A DNA stretch of 64,000 bases, from positions 2,790,001 through 2,854,000 of the forward strand of contig OZ244829.1 in assembly GCA_965220415.1 (NCBI GenBank), read 5' to 3'. Made by a program: the position numbers and the translations under genes. How positions within the stretch are numbered: position 1 is the first letter of the stretch; each line of letters opens with the position of its first letter. Origin of the DNA: JAJDTR01 sp965220415 (GTDB lineage Bacteria; Poribacteria; WGA-4E; JAJDTR01). The notes beneath the pieces are model-generated. The model was not told the DNA's origin. It did no database searches and saw only the letters and a program-made list of their open reading frames with translations. Shown in pieces: positions 16,896 to 25,113 of this stretch.

Positions 16896-18929
16896 ATGAA
16901 ATTCAAGAAACTTTCCTGCGCATTAACGGCTTCGCTAATGTTACACACCGCCATCGTGTTGCTTATTGGCGCCTATTGGGTGACGAAAACCCCACAGCCG
17001 AATGATTCGATGAGCATAGAATTCCTTTCGCCATTCCCCCCTCCTAAACCGAAAATGCGGAAAGCCGAGATGCTACCCGCGTTCACGCCGAAAAAAATCA
17101 TCCAAGTGAAGGTAGCCATTCCTCGCGGAGGACTGGCTATGGAGGACGCGATAGGCGCGCAGCCATCGCCGCCCAGTGCCCGAAGACCCATACTTCCAAT
17201 GAAGGCAGTTTCCAATTACCAACCGTCTTCGGTATTGGAGTTTTCTTCAAAGGCGGTTCGCATAGATTCCCCGATTGCGATGAAAATTCCAAAACAGAAT
17301 GATTCGAGGAACGTAGAAATCCTATCGCCAATCGCGCCTCCTCAACGGAGAGCCCTGACGCAATCTGAGTCCGAGCCGCAAAAAATCATCCAAGTGAAGG
17401 TAGCCGTTCCTCGCAAAGGACTGGCTATGGTGGATGCGATAGGCGCGCAGCCATTGCAGTCGACAACTTTTTCCGCGAAGTCGCGTGCATCGGCGGTGCC
17501 GCTGGAATCGCTCCATCGAATGGCTCCCCAACTCAAACCGCCAAACGCTGCCGCCTACCCGGATATGTACTTCAAGAGCAGCGGCGTCAATCCCTTCCTT
17601 GATACGGAGGACGAACACCTTTCTACCTTTGCGATGGATGTCGACACGGCGTCGTATTCGGTTACCCGCCGATACTTGACGGAGGGGCACCTGCCCCCGT
17701 CGGAAGCGGTGCGCGTCGAGGAGTTCGTCAACGCCTTCAAATACGACTATGCCGCACCGACCGAAGGCGCATTCGCCATCCACCTTGAGGGCGCACCGTC
17801 AATATTTTCCGATAGCAAGCGTACCCATTTACTGAGAATCGGATTGAAGGGCCGCGTGATTCCCGACGAAGACCGGAAAGACGCAACCCTTACCTTTGTG
17901 ATTGACGTATCCGGCTCAATGGAAATGGAAAACCGTTTGGGGCTGGTGAAGAGGTCGTTGAGGCTGCTTGTGGATCAACTTCGACCTACCGACAGAGTGG
18001 GCATCGTTGTCTACGGCTCTCAAGGAAGGCTGGTGTTGCCGCACACGGCAGTCAACCGACGCGCCGAGATTTTGACAGCCATCGATTCCCTGTATCCGGG
18101 TGGATCGACCAACGCCGAAGAGGGGTTGCGCATCGGGTACGACCTCGCTTGGCGTAACTCGGAGGTCGATCACATCAACCGCGTGATTCTTTGCTCGGAC
18201 GGTGTCGCCAATGTCGGTCAAACGGGACCGGAAGAGATCCTGAAGGAGATACGCGCCCATGTCAAGCGCGGAATCACATTGTCGACCGTTGGCTTCGGTA
18301 TGGGAAACTATAACGACATCCTCATGGAGAAACTTGCGAATGCGGGAAACGGGAACTACGCCTATGTTGACACACTCAGTGAGGCGAGGCGCATTTTCGT
18401 GGAAGATTTGACGGGGACGCTGCAGGTCATCGCCAAAGACGCCAAGATTCAGGTGGATTTCAATCCGGAGGTGGTTAGTCGATTCCGCCTGCTCGGTTAT
18501 GAAAACCGTCACCTCGAAAACCACCAGTTCCGCGATGACTCCGTTGACGCCGGCGAGGTTGGCTCGGGTCACTGCGTGACCGCGCTGTATGAGGTCAAGT
18601 TGCACGAGGGAGCGTCCGGAAAAATAGCGACCGCTTCGATTCGTTACGCCGATCCCGATAGCCAGAAAGTCACCGAAGTTGGAGAAGACATCTTTTCATC
18701 GGATCTGCGCGAGTCGTTTGAGACGGCTTCCGCGCCGTTTCGCCTCGCGGCAGCCGTGGCAGAATTCGCCGAAATCCTGCGGGAGAGCTACTGGGCAAAG
18801 GACGGAAGTTTCGAGGACGTGCGCCGAGTGGTCAAGGGTGTCTTCCCGGAATTCGACAACGAACAGGTTGTCGAGTTAATCTACTTGCTCGGCAAAGCTA
18901 TCGAATACAAGGCGCAACTTGATTCGTAG
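16896..18929 (+). CDS. vWA (YfbK-like) protein with TonB-like N-terminal anchor, copy 1
   Basis: 677 residues from the ATG at 16896 (GGAGGACACATT upstream). A single membrane segment (ALTASLMLHTAIVLLIGAYW) is followed by Pro/Lys-rich periplasmic sequence (PFPPPKPKMRK), as in TonB-type proteins. The vWF_A N-terminal domain (NPFLDTEDEHLSTFAMDVDT ... PPSEAVRVEEFVNAFKYDY) follows, then a von Willebrand A domain with an intact metal site DVSGSMEMEN and SDGVANVG, and the YfbK C-terminal region. The linker contains an internal duplication: KIIQVKVA(I/V)PR-x-GLAM-x-DAIGAQP occurs twice. It probably binds partner proteins at the inner membrane or in the periplasm. A paralogue follows at 19246. Confidence 0.88.
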   Translation: MKFKKLSCALTASLMLHTAIVLLIGAYWVTKTPQPNDSMSIEFLSPFPPPKPKMRKAEMLPAFTPKKIIQVKVAIPRGGLAMEDAIGAQPSPPSARRPILPMKAVSNYQPSSVLEFSSKAVRIDSPIAMKIPKQNDSRNVEILSPIAPPQRRALTQSESEPQKIIQVKVAVPRKGLAMVDAIGAQPLQSTTFSAKSRASAVPLESLHRMAPQLKPPNAAAYPDMYFKSSGVNPFLDTEDEHLSTFAMDVDTASYSVTRRYLTEGHLPPSEAVRVEEFVNAFKYDYAAPTEGAFAIHLEGAPSIFSDSKRTHLLRIGLKGRVIPDEDRKDATLTFVIDVSGSMEMENRLGLVKRSLRLLVDQLRPTDRVGIVVYGSQGRLVLPHTAVNRRAEILTAIDSLYPGGSTNAEEGLRIGYDLAWRNSEVDHINRVILCSDGVANVGQTGPEEILKEIRAHVKRGITLSTVGFGMGNYNDILMEKLANAGNGNYAYVDTLSEARRIFVEDLTGTLQVIAKDAKIQVDFNPEVVSRFRLLGYENRHLENHQFRDDSVDAGEVGSGHCVTALYEVKLHEGASGKIATASIRYADPDSQKVTEVGEDIFSSDLRESFETASAPFRLAAAVAEFAEILRESYWAKDGSFEDVRRVVKGVFPEFDNEQVVELIYLLGKAIEYKAQLDS

Positions 18930-19245
18930 GCGAATCGAGGCTATCGTGAGATATGATGAAGGAAGTGGTTCTCTGGGTAGGTGTTTAGCGCAAGTTTCAC
19001 CTGTGGGATTTGCTATGGGATTTCTATCGCATTCGCTATCAAGATCTCTATCGCGCTTCCTATCCAGTCGCTTGATCTCATTTGATCCCGCTCTGGGGCT
19101 TAAATCTAGAGTGTTACTATACACCGTCCGCGCCGGTGGCGCTTTTAGAGGCTGGTAAGATCTCTATCGCCCTACTTAATCAGTCGGTTGATCGCACCCT
19201 ACAAATGTACTTTTCAAACAGGTTCTTAAACTTGGAGGACACATT
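18930..19245. repeat. Intergenic R1 repeats between vWA paralogues
   Basis: R1 copies at about 19019-19080 (one interrupted, one full) and 19158-19200, the latter ending in CGCACCCTACA. No gene. The final 20 bases repeat the GGAGGACACATT leader of copy 1. Confidence 0.6.
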
Positions 19246-21144
19246 ATGAAATTCAAGAAACTGTCGGTCGCTTTATTGGCTTCGTTGATGACACACACCG
19301 CCATCGTGTTGCTTTTTGGCGCCTATTGGGTGACGAAAACCCCACAGCCGGATGATACGATCACTGTTGCATTTTTGTCGGGACAGGCTCCCCCGAAACA
19401 AAAAATGCGGAAACCTGCCATAGCGGGCAGGGTTTCGGCAATTGGAACGCAGCCATCGCCGCACGCGGAACGCAGACCTCCCGTTGCGATGAAGGCGGTT
19501 TCCAATTACCAGCCAACGTCAGTGTTAGAGTTTTCCTCAAAGGTGGCACGCGTAGATTCCCCGATAGCGATGCGCGTAGACTCCTTGACGGGTTCACCGG
19601 CACCAACACCGGGAGCATCGAGATCGGATAATAACGCACCTTCCAACCTCAAACCACAGACCAGTTCAACACCCACAAATATGGTCGCCGCGATGAATCG
19701 CGTATCGGCCGATGGACAGCAAGCCGCCTATCGACACGCTCCTCGACTGAAACCGCCAAACGCTGCCGCCTACCCGGATATGTACTTCAAGGGCAGCGGC
19801 GTCAATCCCTTCCTTGATACGGAGGACGAACACCTTTCAACCTTTGCGATGGATGTCGATACCGCCTCCTATTCGGTTGCACGCCGGTACTTGGCGGAGG
19901 GGCATCTGCCCCCGTCTGAGGCGGTTCGCGTCGAGGAGTTCGTCAACGCCTTCAAATACGACTATGCCGCACCGACCGATGGCGCATTCGCTATCCATCT
20001 TGAGAGCGCGCCGTCAATATTTGCGGATAGCAAGCGTACCCACCTACTGAGAATCGGATTGAAGGGCCGCGTGATTCCCGACGAGAATCGAAAAGACGCA
20101 ATGCTTACCTTTGTGATTGACGTGTCCGGCTCAATGGAAATGGAAAACCGTTTGGGGCTGGTGAAGAGGGCGTTGAGGCTGCTGGTGGATCAACTTCGAC
20201 CCACCGACAGCGTGGGCATCGTCGTCTACGGCTCTCAAGGAAGGCTGCTGTTGCCGCACACGGCAGTCAACCGAAGAGCCGAGATCTTGACAGCCATCGA
20301 TTCCCTGTATCCGGATGGATCGACCAACGCCGAAGAGGGATTGCGCATCGGGTATGACCTCGCTTGGCGTAACTCGGAGGTCGATCACATCAACCGCGTG
20401 ATTCTTTGCTCGGACGGTGTCGCCAATGTCGGTCAAACGGGACCGGAAGAGATCCTGAAGGAGATACGCGCCCATGTCAAGCGCGGAATCACATTGTCGA
20501 CCGTCGGCTTCGGTATGGGAAACTATAACGACATCCTCATGGAGAAACTAGCGAACGCGGGGAACGGGAACTACGCCTATGTTGACACACTCAGCGAGGC
20601 GAGGCGCATCTTTGTCGAAGATCTGACGGGGACGTTGCAGGTCATCGCGAAAGACGCAAAGATTCAGGTGGATTTCAATCCGGATGTGGTTAGTCGATTC
20701 CGGTTGCTGGGCTATGAGAACCGATACCTCGAAAACCACCAGTTCCGCGATGATACCGTTGACGCCGGGGAGGTCGGCTCGGGGCACTGCGTGACCGCGC
20801 TGTATGAGGTCAAGTTGCACGAGGGAGCGTCCGGCAAAATCGCGACTGCCTCGATCCGTTACGCCGATCCGGATAGCCAGAAAGTCACCGAAGTTGGAGA
20901 AGACATCTTCTCATCGGATCTGCGCGAGTCGTTCGAGACGGCTTCCGCGCCGTTTCGCCTCACGGCAGCCGTGGCAGAATTCGCCGAGATCCTGCGGGAG
21001 AGCTACTGGGCAAAGGACGGAAGTTTCGAGGACGTGCGCCGGGTGGTCAAGGGTGTCTTTCCGGAATTCGACAACGAACAGGTTGTGGAATTGATTTACT
21101 TGGTCGGCAAAGCTATCGAGTACAAGGCACAGCATGATTCGTAG
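19246..21144 (+). CDS. vWA (YfbK-like) protein with TonB-like N-terminal anchor, copy 2
   Basis: 632 residues. The plan matches copy 1: membrane segment at about 9-28, Pro/Lys-rich linker to about 170, YfbK N-terminal motif at about 186-240, vWA metal motif DVSGS at 292-296, and the C-terminal YfbK region. From FLDTEDEHLSTF onward the two are almost identical, while the linkers have diverged; this copy lacks the internal KIIQVKVA duplication and has its own Ser/Pro/Asn-rich stretch. Conserved function with changing periplasmic reach is a reasonable inference. Followed by a DUF4159-type gene with a similar N-terminal anchor. Confidence 0.88.
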   Translation: MKFKKLSVALLASLMTHTAIVLLFGAYWVTKTPQPDDTITVAFLSGQAPPKQKMRKPAIAGRVSAIGTQPSPHAERRPPVAMKAVSNYQPTSVLEFSSKVARVDSPIAMRVDSLTGSPAPTPGASRSDNNAPSNLKPQTSSTPTNMVAAMNRVSADGQQAAYRHAPRLKPPNAAAYPDMYFKGSGVNPFLDTEDEHLSTFAMDVDTASYSVARRYLAEGHLPPSEAVRVEEFVNAFKYDYAAPTDGAFAIHLESAPSIFADSKRTHLLRIGLKGRVIPDENRKDAMLTFVIDVSGSMEMENRLGLVKRALRLLVDQLRPTDSVGIVVYGSQGRLLLPHTAVNRRAEILTAIDSLYPDGSTNAEEGLRIGYDLAWRNSEVDHINRVILCSDGVANVGQTGPEEILKEIRAHVKRGITLSTVGFGMGNYNDILMEKLANAGNGNYAYVDTLSEARRIFVEDLTGTLQVIAKDAKIQVDFNPDVVSRFRLLGYENRYLENHQFRDDTVDAGEVGSGHCVTALYEVKLHEGASGKIATASIRYADPDSQKVTEVGEDIFSSDLRESFETASAPFRLTAAVAEFAEILRESYWAKDGSFEDVRRVVKGVFPEFDNEQVVELIYLVGKAIEYKAQHDS

Positions 21145-21600
21145 GCAAGTCAGTGAGGGAAAGTGTTTGGTGGCTAGTGAGCAGTGATTAGTCTCCGTCG
21201 AGTTTCACCATGCTTTGCGAAAGGTTGGACACGATTGAGCATTGGTATTAGGTGGAACGCCGCACGATTTTGGTTGGGTAGCTTAACCCAAGCTACCGGC
21301 TGCAAGATATGGTGATGGTGGGCGGTGCCCACCCTACAGGAAGAATCGAGTGACCGAATGGGTAAGGAGCGTGAAACCCAGCGCTCGTGTCCTGAATCGC
21401 GTCTCTGTTGCGTTTCCCAACCGATTGGGCGAGGGAAGATCTCTATCAGGATCTCTATCTCGCTTCCTATCCAGTCGCTTGATCCCCGCAGGGGCTTTCA
21501 AAGGCTGGTGCGCAGTGCGCACCCTACAAACTGTATTTTTCAAACAGGCTCTAAGACGGGCAATGAATTCACTCGAACTGAATCCTCGCCATCGTGAGAT
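21145..21600. repeat. Intergenic repeat cluster
   Basis: No gene. An R8-like piece (GGTGGCTAGTGAGCAGTGATTAG, about 21169-21191) lies just after the vWA stop. A GGTGGGCGGTGCCCACC palindrome is at about 21316-21332, an R1 at about 21438-21486, and GGTGCGCAGTGCGCACC at about 21508-21524. Confidence 0.55.
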
Positions 21601-23073
21601 ATGATGAACTCTAAACGAAGATCACGCGCTCTGATAGCCGTAGTGTTGCTTCACGCGATAATGGCGGCGGTGGGCGGGCTGTATCTATTGAATCGGGCAC
21701 CAACGTTCCAGGAAATTACTAATCCGAGCGTAGCGCCGCCGCAGTCTCCTCCCGCACCCCAAATGGCGGGGCCCGCAATCACTATCCCCGCTCCCCCGCG
21801 TCCGTCCTTGGACCGCTCCCTAGTGAGAGTGAACGGTCGCCAGACACCGAGACGTGTAACATCTAGCGACCGCGCCCCAGGCCTTGACCTCCCGTTCTGG
21901 GTTTATGCTTCGAGCTACTACCGCTGCTCAATTGGAAAATACTTCCCGATGCGTCATCCGAAAACATCCGTCCGTGCGTTGGACGCACCCCCCGCCGCTA
22001 TCGTTCTTCCCGATGCCCCCGGCGCGTTGGAATTCTCCACGCCGGTGGCGCCGGCATCGAACAGGCGCATTGCCGCGCCCGTAAAACGTACGGCCGAGGA
22101 GGTGGTCAAACTCAAACCAAGCTTCGGGCGCCCCGCCGGACTTGCCATGTTACAGCATGTTGGCGCTGTCCAAGATGCACTGGCGAAGGTGGTCGAACAG
22201 GTGTCGCTCGGCAATGAAGAGGTCCCGCCCTTGCCGCCCGGCGTGCCGGGGGGACGTGTCGTCGGCAGAGGGAAAGACATCCGCGGCGTTTTCCGATTTT
22301 CGCGCGTGCGGCACTGCCTCTCCGATTGGTGGACAGATCCGAGTTCGCTCAATGACCTCGCCGCATGGCTTAACCATCGCACAAGAATCAAGACCGACTT
22401 GAACGTGGCGGGCGGTTCGCTCAAGTTAACCGACGCCGATCTCATGAAAAGCCCCCTGATCGTGATAACGGGACACGATCCGGCGATGCTCCGCGCCTAC
22501 GATTTGATGGGACCTCAATACGGCGGCGGAAAGTTGGATAGCAAACTTCCGGAAACCGAGATTATTGCCTTGCGAAAGTACCTCGTGGAAAAGGGTGGTT
22601 TTCTTTTCTTCGACGATTGCGGCGTCAACGCGCCCGCGCAAGCCATGGTGCGGCTGTTTCTCGCTCAGATGCGGCGTGTGATGCCGGAGCACCAGATTGA
22701 GCGCATCCCAAACAACCACGAGGTCTACAACAACTTCTACACGCTGGGCGGCCCTCCCATGGGATTCAACGTCTATTGGTGGGGCACACGTCCGCCGAAT
22801 CAGCCTTATTTGGAAGGCATCTCCCTTGGCGGCAAGCTGTCTGTTCTGATTAGCCGTCGGGACTACCTGTGCGCCATGCGGAGCATCAGCCTTCCCGGCT
22901 TTGGTGTCCAATACTCCCCCGGCGTTTACCGATTCATGACCAACGTCGCAGTCTATTCCCTGACACACGGCGGAATTTCCGACTACTCCGGCTACGTCCC
23001 CGAACCTCGCTTCCAAGACCGCCCACTTCCCCGCCGCGCCCCCCAAGTCGCACGCATCCGTGCAATCGAATAG
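21601..23073 (+). CDS. DUF4159-type protein with TonB-like N-terminal anchor
   Basis: 490 residues. The N-terminus has one membrane segment (ALIAVVLLHAIMAAVGGLYLL) and Pro-rich sequence (VAPPQSPPAPQ), like the two vWA proteins before it. The C-terminal half (from about residue 225) fits DUF4159: SPLIVITGHDPAMLRAYD, ALRKYLVEKGGFLFFDDCGV, MRRVMPEHQIERIPNNHEVY and GKLSVLISRRDYLCAM. DUF4159 proteins are commonly encoded beside vWA, AAA and DUF58 genes, so this is a normal partner in an unusual arrangement. The start is ATGATG at 21601/21604 with only a weak ribosome site. A membrane-anchored partner of the vWA proteins is the inferred role. Confidence 0.78.
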   Translation: MMNSKRRSRALIAVVLLHAIMAAVGGLYLLNRAPTFQEITNPSVAPPQSPPAPQMAGPAITIPAPPRPSLDRSLVRVNGRQTPRRVTSSDRAPGLDLPFWVYASSYYRCSIGKYFPMRHPKTSVRALDAPPAAIVLPDAPGALEFSTPVAPASNRRIAAPVKRTAEEVVKLKPSFGRPAGLAMLQHVGAVQDALAKVVEQVSLGNEEVPPLPPGVPGGRVVGRGKDIRGVFRFSRVRHCLSDWWTDPSSLNDLAAWLNHRTRIKTDLNVAGGSLKLTDADLMKSPLIVITGHDPAMLRAYDLMGPQYGGGKLDSKLPETEIIALRKYLVEKGGFLFFDDCGVNAPAQAMVRLFLAQMRRVMPEHQIERIPNNHEVYNNFYTLGGPPMGFNVYWWGTRPPNQPYLEGISLGGKLSVLISRRDYLCAMRSISLPGFGVQYSPGVYRFMTNVAVYSLTHGGISDYSGYVPEPRFQDRPLPRRAPQVARIRAIE

Positions 23074-23374
23074 ATCAAATGAGATTTACCGAATGAATAA
23101 TGAGCAGGATTTACTATGGAAGCTCTATCGCATTTGCTATCAAGATCTCTATCGCGCTCCTTATTCAGTCGCTTGATCGTTGTCCACTCGGTTGATTGAT
23201 AGAACTCCAACCAGCCATTTAAACCCAAAACAGACAACCTATTACTGGCACGCGACACGCAACCAAGAAACTTCCCTCCCCGTGCGCCCGCACACGCCGC
23301 CCATTTCATTGAAACATTCTCCAAAGGATGGGGTAAATCCAAGAAACAACCCTACAGGCCCATAGAGACAATTC
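23074..23374. repeat. Intergenic; two R1 repeats
   Basis: R1 material at about 23119-23195 (one interrupted copy, one full, one partial). No gene seen; the rest is unremarkable. Confidence 0.5.
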
Positions 23375-24424
23375 ATGCGAAGAATCAACCTTGCCTTAAC
23401 TATAATCTTGGCAACTTCCCTGCTCCTCTCGCCACTCTCATTCGCGCAAGAGTCGTGAGGCGCGTGAAGTAATCCCGTGATTCCGCGGAGCGGGATTGGC
23501 GAAGTCGGTTCGACTTCCGATGATAGCAAACTTCGATTCTCCCTCAACCTACTGCGGGGATTCGATGCCGACGGTGGACATCTGGAGACAAGAGGGCTTT
23601 CTCCAACAGGTGACGTGGTTCAGGTTCCGCTGCATCGGCACCGCGTTTCCTTGGATGTCGTGCGCTTTCAACTAGATATCGCCTACCGCCATACCGCTGA
23701 TTGGGATATCGCGTTGAGCCTGCCCTACGACATCAAGGATCAGGACGCCTTCGTCGTCGAGCTTGCTCCCGTGACGTTGGGGGAACGTGAGGCAATCCTG
23801 CGCAACCAAGACATCCACCACCGCGACGAGGTGTACCGCGGATTTTCGGACGCTCGCCTGTTCATCTCCCACAGCCTCCCAAACCTGCTGCGCGACACGG
23901 ACCTTTTGATGGTGTCGATCGGAACAAGCATACCGATCGGCGCGACAGAGGCGGACCCGTTCAAGCTGGGAGACGCCGGCATCAAACACCTTCACATCCA
24001 GTTTGGCACCGGCACATTCGATCCGTTGGGGGCGCTGCACTATGAAACGATGCTGTCTGACAGGTTCTCGCTCAACGCGTCAATACACGGGCAGTTTCCG
24101 GTCTACGAGAACGGCAAGACCTATCGCGGCTCCGTAGAGGTCACCGAAACCGTCGGTATACGGTATCAGGTCGGGGATTGGTTGGTGCTGCACGCTAACC
24201 ATCTGGGGCTCTTCCAATCCTACGCCCATTGGGACGGAATCCGGGACATCAACTCCGGTCTGATTTTCAACGCCCTACAAATCGGCGTGTCGCCCGATCC
24301 GCGGTTCGGCGTGCCCATCCGACTTAACGCGACGCTCCCAATCCAAAGCCGAGTCCTGTCTGACGAAGGCGATGCTTTTGAGGTGGGCCCCATCCTATCA
24401 ATGACCGTATCCTACCACCTCTAA
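23375..24424 (+). CDS. Beta-barrel-like outer-membrane protein with two in-frame TGA codons after the signal peptide
   Basis: A signal peptide starts at ATG 23375 (LALTIILATSLLLSPLSFAQ). It stays in frame with a 315-codon open frame but is separated from it by TGA at 23456 and 23465. The body has alternating beta-strand sequence (FQLDIAYRHTADWDIALSLPY, FSLNASIHGQFPVYENG) and ends in SMTVSYHL, the pattern of a small outer-membrane barrel closing in an aromatic/hydrophobic strand. A 7-bp stem (AATCCCG/CGGGATT) lies at 23471-23497. The gene is either broken by nonsense mutations or a small repeat, re-started at GTG 23477 without export, or, least likely, recoded. It would be the outer-membrane partner of the vWA/DUF4159 group. 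Confidence 0.6.
23471..23497 (+). other. Stem-loop after tandem in-frame TGA codons
   Basis: AATCCCG and CGGGATT can pair across a 13-nt loop that contains CCGCGG. It begins three bases after the second TGA. It could be a small palindromic insertion that created the stops. Confidence 0.35.
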
Positions 24425-24523
24425 TCCCTGTGTGTAGCGTAGTATGGAGACGCCCTCACGCAGGAAACCCAATTCCAACGCCCCCCCGACACCATAATCC
24501 TCAATAGCCCGGTTGCTTCCCCG

Positions 24524-25102
24524 CTACCGGACATCTCTGTTCTCCAGAGGATCTGCGCCGTAACGGTTTGGGCCTCTTGTGCCGCGCAGAAACAGCAATT
24601 GAATAGTCGTCCAAATGTTGTACAACGGGATAAATTCGGTCAATATCCACCAGCCCGATTTGTCGTGATCATGATAACGCTTTATCTGTACCATGATACC
24701 CGCATAAATAGAAATTAGGAACCACCACAGAAATAGCACTATTCCCAATCCGCGGTCGGCAAGATAAGCAGCCATTGTCACGATGAAGATTGTAAAAGAT
24801 AAGCCGCCATACCCCCATATCCAGGACCGACTGATACGGCCCTTTGGAGAAAACAAGAGGTGGATTAGCGTTGTGGGGGTGATGTAGTCTTGATAGCTTA
24901 GTTGCTCCAAGCGCTGATCGGGAGGATGTTGCCGGGTTGGCGCCGCACGCTGAGTTGGGATTTTCGTGTCGTCAATGTGGCCGGCATCAGAGGGCATCTC
25001 TGTTCTATTGCCGCACTGGTGGCACTGGGCGAACTCGCCTACTTTGAGGTACTTAACGATGACATTTTCACCGCAATGGGGACATCTGAATTGTAATGCC
25101 AT
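24524..25102 (-). CDS. DUF805 membrane protein with N-terminal zinc ribbon
   Basis: 192 residues. The N-terminus has two CxxC pairs (FRCPHCGEN ... AQCHQCGNR), a zinc-ribbon pattern. A linker with TPTRQHPP leads to a DUF805-type domain of several hydrophobic segments (GGLSFTIFIVTMAAYLA, GIVLFLWWFLISIYAGIMVQ) followed by the family landmark IKRYHDHDKSGWWIL...PLYNIWTTIQLLFL and GTRGPNRYGADP. It lies 11 bp downstream of the LRR/dockerin gene and may be cotranscribed with it. Inner membrane; molecular function unknown for the family. Confidence 0.85.
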   Translation of the reverse strand: MALQFRCPHCGENVIVKYLKVGEFAQCHQCGNRTEMPSDAGHIDDTKIPTQRAAPTRQHPPDQRLEQLSYQDYITPTTLIHLLFSPKGRISRSWIWGYGGLSFTIFIVTMAAYLADRGLGIVLFLWWFLISIYAGIMVQIKRYHDHDKSGWWILTEFIPLYNIWTTIQLLFLRGTRGPNRYGADPLENRDVR

Positions 25103-25113
25103 TTATATCCCTG

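Noticed and set aside
23456..23467. Selenocysteine or UGA recoding for the two in-frame TGA codons
   Set aside because: The stem begins only three bases after the second TGA and lacks a convincing SECIS loop. Another gene nearby (34356) is clearly broken by ordinary stops, so decay is the simpler reading. Kept only as a check item.
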